Shown here: in pieces, positions 1-6,313 of the stretch
Layout of the letters: each line of letters begins with the position of its first letter
Numbering within the stretch: position 1 is the stretch's first letter
Assembly: GCA_030432175.1 (NCBI GenBank)
Contig: JAUIHU010000228.1
Coordinates: forward strand, 1-7,088
Origin: Verrucomicrobiia bacterium
Lineage (GTDB): Bacteria > Verrucomicrobiota > Verrucomicrobiia > Limisphaerales > JAUIHU01
DNA: 7,088 nucleotides
Reading direction: 5' to 3'
The notes under the pieces: generated by a model
Database searches by the model: none
Told to the model about the DNA's origin: nothing
What the model saw: the letters and a program-made list of their open reading frames with translations, nothing else
Program-made: the position numbers and the translations under genes

Positions 1-861
1 CTGGGATCCAGAAGACTAATGAGTGGGCTGGTTGCGGTTTCTGATTTTCTTGCTAACAAAATTAAATCCTCCCTTCCTGATACGACTCAGCTACAAACCA
101 TTCCATGCGGAATCGAGATACCTGATCAAAGCTTTAAAGCGTCTAAAGGTGAGCGTCAGAAATTTCGTCTGGTTTATGTGGGGCGATTGGTTGAAGAACA
201 AAAGCGTATCAGTGAGACGACTCATTGCCTGGTTGCGGCGGCTAAACAGTTTCCTGATTTTGAGGCGGACCTGTTTGGTTCAGGATCTTCAGAGGATAAT
301 GTAAGGCAAATCATACAAGACTCTGGTGTAGGTGATCAGATTCAGGTGAAGGGATGGGTTTCTCCAAAGCAGTTGAGATCATGTTTGTCAGAATACGATG
401 GGATCATTCTGTTATCGGACTATGAAGGACTGCCGGTTTCGTTACTGGAAGCTATGGTGTTTGGGCTGGTTCCAATATGTTCCCCAATGCCGACCGGGAT
501 TGATGAATTGGTAAAACATCAGGTGAATGGATGGATTGTTGAAAGGAATCCAGCGGCTTTCGTGAAAGCGATTCAAGAAATCAGGTCAGATCATCCCCGT
601 TTTCTGGAACTTTCATCAGAAGCAAGGAAAACAGTTCTGGATCGTTATTCCATGGAAGTTACCGCTAAAAAATGGAATGAACTTATATTAAACCTTCAGA
701 CATCCAATAACTCAACGAAGCCAAAGCCAACCAGAGCTGGAAAAAAAGTATTTAAATTGCCCAGTCCCCATCCAGCGCTCGCCATGTATGATCAGCGAAA
801 ACCGGGATTGAAAGAACGGATCGTTGGACGTCTGCTCAGGGTATTTAAAACCGCTGAATAG
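1..861 (+). CDS. Glycosyltransferase family 4 (GT-B fold), 5'-truncated by window edge
   Basis: This is a retaining GT-B glycosyltransferase of family 4 that probably adds one sugar from a nucleotide-sugar donor to a growing surface glycan on the cytoplasmic side. The frame is open back to base 1, so the ATG at 19 is internal and not the start. The 286 visible codons begin near the end of the N-terminal acceptor domain (VAVSDFLANKI, the usual inter-domain strand and helix). The C-terminal donor domain follows: VYVGRL strand, FGSGS turn, GWV strand, then YEGLP...LLEAM, where the E-x7-E motif glutamates are encoded at 424-426 and 448-450. Next come a PTGIDELV loop and NGWIV. Family members are usually 350-400 residues, so about 90-110 residues lie upstream. 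After the domain ends near 690 there is a polar linker and a basic tail of about 55 residues. The TAG stop is followed 19 bp later by the next glycosyltransferase, so the two are probably co-transcribed. The exact sugar cannot be told from sequence. Confidence 0.93.
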   Translation: MGSRRLMSGLVAVSDFLANKIKSSLPDTTQLQTIPCGIEIPDQSFKASKGERQKFRLVYVGRLVEEQKRISETTHCLVAAAKQFPDFEADLFGSGSSEDNVRQIIQDSGVGDQIQVKGWVSPKQLRSCLSEYDGIILLSDYEGLPVSLLEAMVFGLVPICSPMPTGIDELVKHQVNGWIVERNPAAFVKAIQEIRSDHPRFLELSSEARKTVLDRYSMEVTAKKWNELILNLQTSNNSTKPKPTRAGKKVFKLPSPHPALAMYDQRKPGLKERIVGRLLRVFKTAE

Positions 862-880
862 TATATCAATTTGAGTTTGC

Positions 881-2035
881 GTGGCTAAACCGAAGCAAAA
901 ATCCACCATAGCCTTTGTCAGCGCTATGGAAAGAACACCTTGGGGTGGTTCGGAAGAGCTTTGGTATGGAGCAGCGAAGTATCTATCAGATGATTCAAAT
1001 CGTTTATTGATTTCATATAAACACTGGGAAGTAGATAGCGCCCGCAACAAGCTCAGCATTTTTCAGAATAACAATCACGCTGTCCAATGGAGAAAGCCGC
1101 CGACACGTTTGGATCGATGGTTAAATCGAGTTCGGAATTCAAAGCTGTGGCCTGAGCTGGAAAGCTTTCAGAAGTTTCTGACGAAGAATAAGCCAGTGGA
1201 CCTGATGTGTGTTTCACAAGGCAATTTCCGGGATGGCGCCTGGGCCATGGAAATTGCCAGGTCATTAAATATTCCGTATGTTACAATAGTACAGGCCAAC
1301 GCAGAATTTCTCTGGCCTTCCGATGAGCTTTGTCAGTCGCTCATTCCCTTGTACCAACAAGCAAAACGAGTTTATTGCGTCTCTCAGGCCAACCTGAATT
1401 TACTACAAAATCAACTGGCAATCAATCTCCCTCAGGCCGAAGTTATATTTAACCCTTTCAACGTTCCCTGGGAACAATCCTTCCATTGGCCGGATGAAAC
1501 TAATGGATACCACTTGGCTTGCGTTGCTCGATTAGAGCCAGACGCCAAAGGACAGGATCTAATATTACAGACACTGGCCCTCCCTGAATGGCGAGAGCGC
1601 CCATTAACAGTGCATTTCTATGGAACCGGCGCAGCGGAACAGAGCGTGAAACGGCTGGCAGATCGATATGGATTAAAAGAACCACAAGTCCTTTTTCATG
1701 GACAAGTTGCTGACGTGACCTCGATTTGGGAAAAATGCCACGGGCTCTTACTGACCTCGCGCTATGAAGGCCTGCCCTTGGCGCTCGTGGAAGCCATGTT
1801 GTGCGGAAGAACGCCAATCGTAACTGACATCGCCGGAGCAGCTGAACTAGTAGAAGATCAGAAAAATGGTTATCTGATCACAGCCCCGAAATTGGAATGT
1901 GTCGCAGAGACCCTGGAGCATGCATGGGCGCAACGCAAACAATGGCAAGCCCTGGGAAAAGCAGCTCAAGAAACTGCGAGAAAAAAACTACCGGCGGACC
2001 CTTGTAAAGTTCTGGCAGATAAACTTGTGGAATGA
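881..2035 (+). CDS. Glycosyltransferase family 4 (GT-B fold)
   Basis: This is a complete 384-residue GT4-type glycosyltransferase, normal in length for the family, predicted to act in glycan assembly at the cytoplasmic membrane. The N-terminal domain opens with a strand (STIAFVSAM) and a glycine loop, PWGGSEELW (about residues 19-27), typical of the family's acceptor and nucleotide region. The linker strand YCVSQANLNLL comes near residue 165. The donor domain shows VARLEPDAKGQD (R-x5-K type phosphate-binding pair), FYGTGAAE, LFHGQV, and YEGLPLALVEAM with E-x7-E glutamates at residues 296 and 304, then DIAGAAELV and NGYLI. The GTG start at 881 is chosen because the next in-frame start, ATG at 926, would remove the first beta strand. 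No clear Shine-Dalgarno precedes it. The TGA stop overlaps the next gene's ATG as ATGA, implying translational coupling. The region and motif arrangement differ from the preceding GT4, so the two are not recent duplicates. Sugar specificity is unknown. Confidence 0.95.
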   Translation: MAKPKQKSTIAFVSAMERTPWGGSEELWYGAAKYLSDDSNRLLISYKHWEVDSARNKLSIFQNNNHAVQWRKPPTRLDRWLNRVRNSKLWPELESFQKFLTKNKPVDLMCVSQGNFRDGAWAMEIARSLNIPYVTIVQANAEFLWPSDELCQSLIPLYQQAKRVYCVSQANLNLLQNQLAINLPQAEVIFNPFNVPWEQSFHWPDETNGYHLACVARLEPDAKGQDLILQTLALPEWRERPLTVHFYGTGAAEQSVKRLADRYGLKEPQVLFHGQVADVTSIWEKCHGLLLTSRYEGLPLALVEAMLCGRTPIVTDIAGAAELVEDQKNGYLITAPKLECVAETLEHAWAQRKQWQALGKAAQETARKKLPADPCKVLADKLVE

Positions 2036-2856
2036 CAAAGCGCCAACCTAGAGCAGTGGTTGGGATTTTTACCCACACGCCTGAGCCCAACAAAGAAGAA
2101 ATACGTTCTCTGGTTCAATGTTCCCGGATCCTTCAAAGTCATCCTATATGTTTGATTCATCCGGAAGGGATGGACACAGCCGTTTATCTCAAAGAAGCGC
2201 CCAATCTTAAGTTAGCTCCTATTCCAGAGCATCATCTCGCCAGCTTGAGAAGTTATAACCGACTGAAAGTCACTCCCTGGCTGTATGAACAATTTAAAGA
2301 ATACGATTTTTTTCTGACTTACGAACTGGACGCATGGGTTTTCAGAGATGAATTGATTGATTGGTGTGAGAAGGATTTTGACTACATTGGAGCGCCCTGG
2401 TTTGTCGGGCATTATCGAGGAAAAGCAGATGCAGCGTATTTAGGAGTGGGGAATTCAGGGTTTTCTCTTCGTAAAATCCCCTCCGTGCTGAAAGTCTTTC
2501 AATCTTCTGAACGTTTGCTGCCATTTACAGAAGCTACACAGCAATGGTGGAACAACGGACGTTTCAGTCTGAAATACACCTGGTGGTGGTTAGAAAGGTT
2601 AACCAACAAAAATCGGTTCCGTCATGGCAAACATGATTTTCCGGACAACGAAGATGTTTTCTGGGGTGAACTCGTTCCAAAACGTTTACCCTGGTTTCGA
2701 GTAGCTCCAGTTGAGTCTGCCAAAGCTTTTGCATTCGAACTCTATCCCGAACGCATGTACCAGGAACTGGGTCGGCTTCCCTTTGGTTGTCATAAGTACT
2801 TGAAAAACAATCCTGAATTTTGGCGTTTGCATATGGGTGAATTAGCCGGTCAATAA
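2032..2856 (+). CDS. DUF5672 family protein, putative glycosyltransferase
   Basis: This 274-residue soluble protein has no signal peptide or membrane segment and resembles the DUF5672 family, which is commonly found beside glycosyltransferases and is suspected, not proven, to be one. The N-terminal strand AVVGIFTHTP starts a Rossmann-like fold. SYNRLKVTPWLYEQF (about 74-88) is followed by the key block YELDAWVFRDEL (97-108), whose Asp100 may play the role of a metal-binding or DxD-like acid. Then come FDYIGAPWF (116-124), GVGNSGFSLRK (138-148) and PDNEDVFWGE (204-213), a late acidic motif conserved in the family. The C-terminus has HKYLKNNPEFW. It is joined to the upstream GT4 by a 4-bp ATGA overlap, so it is probably made in a fixed ratio with it, and the ATG start is well supported by that overlap. 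A 45-bp gap separates it from the Wzt gene. The family call is from motif memory. The sugar-transfer role is inferred from context. Confidence 0.85.
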   Translation: MTKRQPRAVVGIFTHTPEPNKEEIRSLVQCSRILQSHPICLIHPEGMDTAVYLKEAPNLKLAPIPEHHLASLRSYNRLKVTPWLYEQFKEYDFFLTYELDAWVFRDELIDWCEKDFDYIGAPWFVGHYRGKADAAYLGVGNSGFSLRKIPSVLKVFQSSERLLPFTEATQQWWNNGRFSLKYTWWWLERLTNKNRFRHGKHDFPDNEDVFWGELVPKRLPWFRVAPVESAKAFAFELYPERMYQELGRLPFGCHKYLKNNPEFWRLHMGELAGQ

Positions 2857-2901
2857 ACGTAAAGCCACCCAGCTGCGCTCATACTGTTTTTATTAGTCAA
2901 C

Positions 2902-4086
2902 TTGGATAAGCAAATTAAAAAAAAGACTCCAGCGATTCAGGTAGAAGGTTTGTCCAAAAAGTTCTGCCGGTCCCTGAAACGATCTTTGTGGTATGGAGCA
3001 GTGGACATGGCTTCAGAGTTACGTCCGCGATTCAAGTCCGGCTCATCCGAATCTGAAAAGCCGTTGCGAAGTGGAGAGTTTTGGGCGGTCAAGGATGTCA
3101 ATTTTGAGCTGCACAAAGGTGAGTGTCTCGGATTAATCGGACACAATGGCGCGGGTAAGACAACTTTATTGAAGTTGCTGAACGGATTGATCAAGCCGGA
3201 TACGGGAAAGATCACCATGAGGGGGCGCGTCGGGGCGTTGATTGCTCTTGGAGCCGGGTTTAATCCTATTCTGACCGGACGCGAAAATATATTAATCAAC
3301 GGATCCGTTCTCGGTTTGTCGAAGAGAGAAATCGAAAGCAAAATGGAAGAGATCATTGATTTTGCGGAGATTGGCGACTTCATCGATTCTCCCGTCCAAA
3401 ATTACAGTTCCGGTATGACAGTCCGGCTTGGATTTGCAATCGCATCCAACCTCGAACCCGAAGTGGTATTACTGGATGAAGTGCTTGCAGTTGGAGACGA
3501 ACGATTTCAATTGAAATGTTATGAACGTATCGGGAGATTATTGAATGAGGGTGTAGCTGGAATTCTCGTTACCCACCAAATGCAGCACGTTGAGCGCACC
3601 TGTACTCGATGTTTGGTCATGGATCACGGAAGTGTGGCTTTAGACACTTCAGACATAGCATCAGCCGCAAGTCTGTACCGGCAGTTGGGGAGAGTGGAAA
3701 GAACTGCAGATGATGTCATAGAAATTTTTCAGTTGGACAATAGTCCGATACAGATAGAACAATCAGGGATTCATGTCACAGGACGGCGAGTTACTTTAGA
3801 ACTGGATTTATCTGAAAATGCGCCGACTCAAACAATGGTTTCTTATGCCTTATATTTCAAAGGATGCGAACTGTTAAGGAGATCCAGTTCAACCCATGAG
3901 GAAAAGTCCATTGATATTAAAAATGGTAGACTGACATTGGAAATTCCTGAAGAACTGGCGAAATTAGGATCCCTGAGTCTGAACCTTTCTCTATGGGAAC
4001 CGGGGGCGCGAAAAGCGTTGCTGTGGATCAAAGGGATCCCTGTCAAAGATGTTCACCATACAGAGTATTCATTGGGGTTGAGTTAA
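2902..4086 (+). CDS. wzt: ABC transporter ATP-binding protein, Wzt-type polysaccharide exporter with C-terminal domain
   Basis: This 394-residue protein is the cytoplasmic ATPase of an ABC polysaccharide exporter (O-antigen, capsule or teichoic-acid type). Visible parts: the first strand IQVEGLSKKF (12-21); the family's long insert before the second strand (22-58, containing LWYGAVDM and SGEFWAVKDV at its end); Walker A GHNGAGKT (80-87); LIALGAGFNPILTGREN (113-129), typical of this subfamily; signature YSSGM (168-172); Walker B VVLLDE (188-193); the following LAVGD; and the switch histidine 225 in THQM. All ATPase motifs are intact. After about residue 260 comes a beta-rich extension to the end, in the position of the Wzt C-terminal carbohydrate-binding domain that reads the chain terminus in Escherichia coli O8/O9a. 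The TTG start at 2902 is the best choice: an in-frame TAA lies at 2860-2862, and the next ATG (3007) would delete the first conserved strand. There is no Shine-Dalgarno. Its permease partner is not adjacent; a Wzm-like gene begins at 6314. Subfamily is confident, substrate is not. Confidence 0.95.
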   Translation: MDKQIKKKTPAIQVEGLSKKFCRSLKRSLWYGAVDMASELRPRFKSGSSESEKPLRSGEFWAVKDVNFELHKGECLGLIGHNGAGKTTLLKLLNGLIKPDTGKITMRGRVGALIALGAGFNPILTGRENILINGSVLGLSKREIESKMEEIIDFAEIGDFIDSPVQNYSSGMTVRLGFAIASNLEPEVVLLDEVLAVGDERFQLKCYERIGRLLNEGVAGILVTHQMQHVERTCTRCLVMDHGSVALDTSDIASAASLYRQLGRVERTADDVIEIFQLDNSPIQIEQSGIHVTGRRVTLELDLSENAPTQTMVSYALYFKGCELLRRSSSTHEEKSIDIKNGRLTLEIPEELAKLGSLSLNLSLWEPGARKALLWIKGIPVKDVHHTEYSLGLS

Positions 4087-4101
4087 AGTTTTTGGCGCTG
4101 G

Positions 4102-4758
4102 TTGGATTTGAAATCAGATCGAAAAAGTGTCATAACCTGTAAGTTCATGAAATTTCGTGAGAAGTTAAAAATTCTCCGTGAAGCCTGGAACAGCCTGGCT
4201 CTTCAAACTCTGCAGGTTAATTCACTACGCCAGAATAATCCGGACACAGAAATCGCGCGTGATATCAGAATTATAGGTAATCCTTCAAAAATACGACTTG
4301 GCAAAGGCTCTGTCGTAGATAGTGGCGTTGTATTTGATCTGCATTGTGGTGGATCCATCACCTTTGGAGAAAAAGCAACCTTACGTTCAGGAGCAATAAT
4401 TGCGCCTTATGGAGGTTCAATAGAATTTGGAAATGAATGTGGCGTTCAGCATTATTCGATCATTTACGGACACGGCGGATTTCAAGCCGGGAATTATGTG
4501 CGGATTGCGGCGCATTCGGTGATAATTCCTGCAAATCACGGAATCGAACGCACTGATATTCCCATTCACCAACAAGAATTAACACAACAGGGAATTCGAT
4601 TTGAAGATGACATCTGGGTTGGATCAGGTTGTAGAATTCTTGATGGTGTTGTTTTGGAACAAGGAATAGTTGTTGCTTCAGGAGCAGTTGTGAAGAATAG
4701 CTTTCCAGGAAATACAATTATAGGTGGAGTGCCTGCTAAGATTCTAAAACAAAGATAA
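4102..4758 (+). CDS. Left-handed beta-helix (hexapeptide repeat) acyltransferase
   Basis: This is an acyltransferase of the LacA/NodL/WbbJ hexapeptide family, which typically moves an acetyl group from acetyl-CoA to a sugar hydroxyl or amine. After an N-terminal helical stretch (about 16-45), imperfect hexapeptide turns run from about residue 55 to 212: IRLGKG, ITFGEK, IEFGNE, VRIAAHSVI. A loop follows with PANHGIERTDIPIHQQ, where His146 matches the catalytic histidine position of this family. Then come FEDDIWVGSGCRILDGVVLEQGIVVASGAVV and the usual end GNTIIGGVPAKIL. The total of 218 residues is normal. The start is uncertain: TTG at 4102 gives only a 15-bp gap after wzt, while ATG at 4147 would remove 15 residues with no family content and is an equally good or better choice. 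Neither has a clear Shine-Dalgarno. The position right behind wzt suggests co-transcription and glycan modification. The acyl group and target sugar are unknown. Confidence 0.92.
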   Translation: MDLKSDRKSVITCKFMKFREKLKILREAWNSLALQTLQVNSLRQNNPDTEIARDIRIIGNPSKIRLGKGSVVDSGVVFDLHCGGSITFGEKATLRSGAIIAPYGGSIEFGNECGVQHYSIIYGHGGFQAGNYVRIAAHSVIIPANHGIERTDIPIHQQELTQQGIRFEDDIWVGSGCRILDGVVLEQGIVVASGAVVKNSFPGNTIIGGVPAKILKQR

Positions 4759-4926
4759 GTCAGGATTATTAAGAGTATGATGATAATGTTGGGGAGAGTC
4801 TCGGGAACGCTGAGTCCCAGCTCGGCGAGTGGAGCCAGCATTTGGAGTAGCCTGAACTGCAAAAGCCCAACCTCCGTTGATCACACCCTGATATTACTAT
4901 TCGCCAATAACTGAATTAGATAAAAT
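4759..4926. other. 168-bp intergenic gap with a GC-rich island
   Basis: This is the longest gap in the window, dividing the five-gene block from the dehydrogenase. Its middle (about 4791-4860) is visibly richer in G and C than its AT-rich flanks. It contains short inverted repeats: GAGA-G-TCTC near 4793-4803, GGGA/TCCC at 4803-4806 and 4815-4818, and an imperfect stem joining GCTG at 4809-4812 to CAGC at 4836-4839, with matching TCC/GGA inside. None is followed by a U-run, so I do not call a terminator. A promoter for the dehydrogenase could lie here, but I found no convincing -35/-10 pair. A 45-codon frame (4777-4914) exists, without recognisable content. Confidence 0.4.
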
Positions 4927-6207
4927 TTGCCATTCTCACCTGAAAGCAAAATCGGAGTCGTTGGTCTTGGCTATGTCGGACTACCCCTTGTGCTCGCGTA
5001 TATCAACAAAGGCTTCAATGTCATTGGATTTGATATCGACAGCGCAAAGACCGAGAAGCTTTTAGCCGGAGAGAGCTATATCAAGCACATACCATCGGAA
5101 GCGGTGGCCGCAGCCTCCAGCGGTGGACGTCTCCAGGCAACGACCGACTTCACCCGAGTCGAAGACGTTGACGCATTGATCCTTTGTGTTCCCACACCAC
5201 TCGATCATCATCTTGAACCCGACCTCTCCTTTGTTCGATCCACGCTGGACAGCGTTGTCCCGTACTTGAAATCCGGCGCAGTACTCTCATTAGAATCCAC
5301 TACCTACCCTGGCACTACTGAAGAAGAAATTCTGCCCCGACTTCAGCAACGCGGACACATTCCTGGAGAGACAGTCTTTATCGTTTACTCCCCGGAACGC
5401 GAAGACCCTGGTAATCCTAAGTTTCAGGCAACCAATATTCCTAAAGTAGTGGGTGGGCACACTAAGCGCTGTCTCGAACAAGGTGTAGCTCTTTACAAGG
5501 CAGCGTTTGAAAAAGTGGTGCCGGTCAGTTCCACCAAAGTTGCTGAACTCACCAAGCTGCTGGAAAATATATATCGCGCTGTTAACATTGGTTTGGCAAA
5601 TGAAATGAAAATCGTTGCGGAAGCGATGGACATGAATATCTGGGAAGTCATAGACGCTGCTGCGACAAAGCCCTTTGGATTCACTCCATTTTACCCAGGC
5701 CCTGGACTTGGTGGGCACTGCATTCCCATCGACCCTTTTTATCTCACCTGGAAAGCCAGAGAATTTGGACTACATACAAAATTTATTGAACTCGCTGGTC
5801 AGATCAACCGCTCCATGCCCGACTACGTCATTCGAAAAGTAGTCGAAGCGTTGAACAACGACAAAAAGTCCGTCAACGGATCTCGAATACTGCTCTTGGG
5901 ACTGGCCTACAAACCCAACGTAGATGACGACCGCGAATCACCAAGCTATGTACTGATGGATAAGCTCGAAGCCATGGGAGCGACCGTAGATTACAACGAT
6001 CCTTTCGTGCCGGTCATCCGTCCAACCCGAGAGCACTCGCAATACGCAGGAAGAAAATCTGTAGAAATCAGTGACAACTATGATTGCCTGTTACTGGCAA
6101 CCCATCACGACTTGTATAAAGAAAAAGATTTTACCAGTTACAAATCCCCAATTGTAGACGCAAGAAACTGTATCAAGAGGCCATCTGCAAAATACTACCT
6201 CGCATAA
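4927..6207 (+). CDS. Nucleotide-sugar dehydrogenase, WbpA/WecC type (UDP-N-acetylhexosamine 6-dehydrogenase)
   Basis: This cytoplasmic NAD-dependent enzyme oxidises C6 of a UDP-sugar twice to give a UDP-uronic acid, a precursor for charged surface glycans. It has 426 residues, the standard size. The N-terminal NAD domain shows IGVVGLGYVGLP with GxGxxG at 13-18 and FDID (35-38) ending the second strand. ESTTYPGTTEE and SPERE (Glu157) follow. The active-site set is complete: Lys210 and Asn214 in TKLLEN, and Cys265 and Asp269 in GGHCIPIDPFYL, with the same spacings as K204/N208 and C260/D264 of UDP-glucose dehydrogenase. The C-terminal UDP-binding domain has GLAYKPNVDDDRESP. The longer motif AATKPFGFTPFYPGPGLGGHC favours the WbpA-type UDP-GlcNAc dehydrogenase over the UDP-glucose enzyme. 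The TTG start is practically forced, because an in-frame TAA sits at 4921-4923 and the GxGxxG motif starts only 12 residues in. Asp codons are mostly GAC, unlike the genes before it. The exact substrate (GlcNAc, ManNAc or GalNAc) is inferred only. Confidence 0.95.
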   Translation: MPFSPESKIGVVGLGYVGLPLVLAYINKGFNVIGFDIDSAKTEKLLAGESYIKHIPSEAVAAASSGGRLQATTDFTRVEDVDALILCVPTPLDHHLEPDLSFVRSTLDSVVPYLKSGAVLSLESTTYPGTTEEEILPRLQQRGHIPGETVFIVYSPEREDPGNPKFQATNIPKVVGGHTKRCLEQGVALYKAAFEKVVPVSSTKVAELTKLLENIYRAVNIGLANEMKIVAEAMDMNIWEVIDAAATKPFGFTPFYPGPGLGGHCIPIDPFYLTWKAREFGLHTKFIELAGQINRSMPDYVIRKVVEALNNDKKSVNGSRILLLGLAYKPNVDDDRESPSYVLMDKLEAMGATVDYNDPFVPVIRPTREHSQYAGRKSVEISDNYDCLLLATHHDLYKEKDFTSYKSPIVDARNCIKRPSAKYYLA

Positions 6208-6313
6208 AGCCTTCAGCAGATAGAAGACTCGCTAATTGAATATCAGTAACCAGCTCTTGCTTCTCGTTCTAACAACTATCTGAAATCCATTCTGCGGGTA
6301 ACTGATTTCCATT
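6208..6313. other. 106-bp intergenic gap
   Basis: This is a plain spacer between the dehydrogenase stop and the permease start. An in-frame TAA at 6299-6301 bounds the permease frame. The only purine-rich element near the permease is GGG at about 6296-6298, too far upstream to be a good Shine-Dalgarno. I see no terminator and no convincing promoter, so the two genes may be read together. Confidence 0.4.

Noticed and set aside
2937..3383. Long minus-strand open frame (148 codons) opposite wzt
   Set aside because: It lies entirely antisense to the conserved ATPase domain, has no recognisable domain, and its proline/serine/asparagine-rich make-up is typical of a shadow frame. The same applies to the other minus-strand frames (for example 712-1059, 1500-1817, 5290-5718).
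4566..4862. Minus-strand frame with a hydrophobic stretch spanning the end of the acyltransferase and the gap
   Set aside because: Most of it is antisense to a well-conserved hexapeptide-repeat gene. The hydrophobic run comes from AT-rich sequence near 4741-4790 and shows no gene signals.
4777..4914. Possible 45-residue ORF in the intergenic gap, starting at an ATG with AAGAG a few bases upstream
   Set aside because: The translation is Ser-rich and low in complexity, with no known family, signal peptide or neighbour logic. A frame this short is expected by chance.
4917..4926. TAAAAT resembling a -10 box right before the dehydrogenase start
   Set aside because: It abuts the start codon, so transcription would begin inside the gene, and no -35 element is present at the right distance.
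6217..6282. Perfect 7-bp inverted repeat CAGATAG/CTATCTG separated by 52 bp, considered as a terminator or operator
   Set aside because: The stem is too short and the loop too long for a terminator, there is no U-run, and the arms do not extend, so chance is likely.
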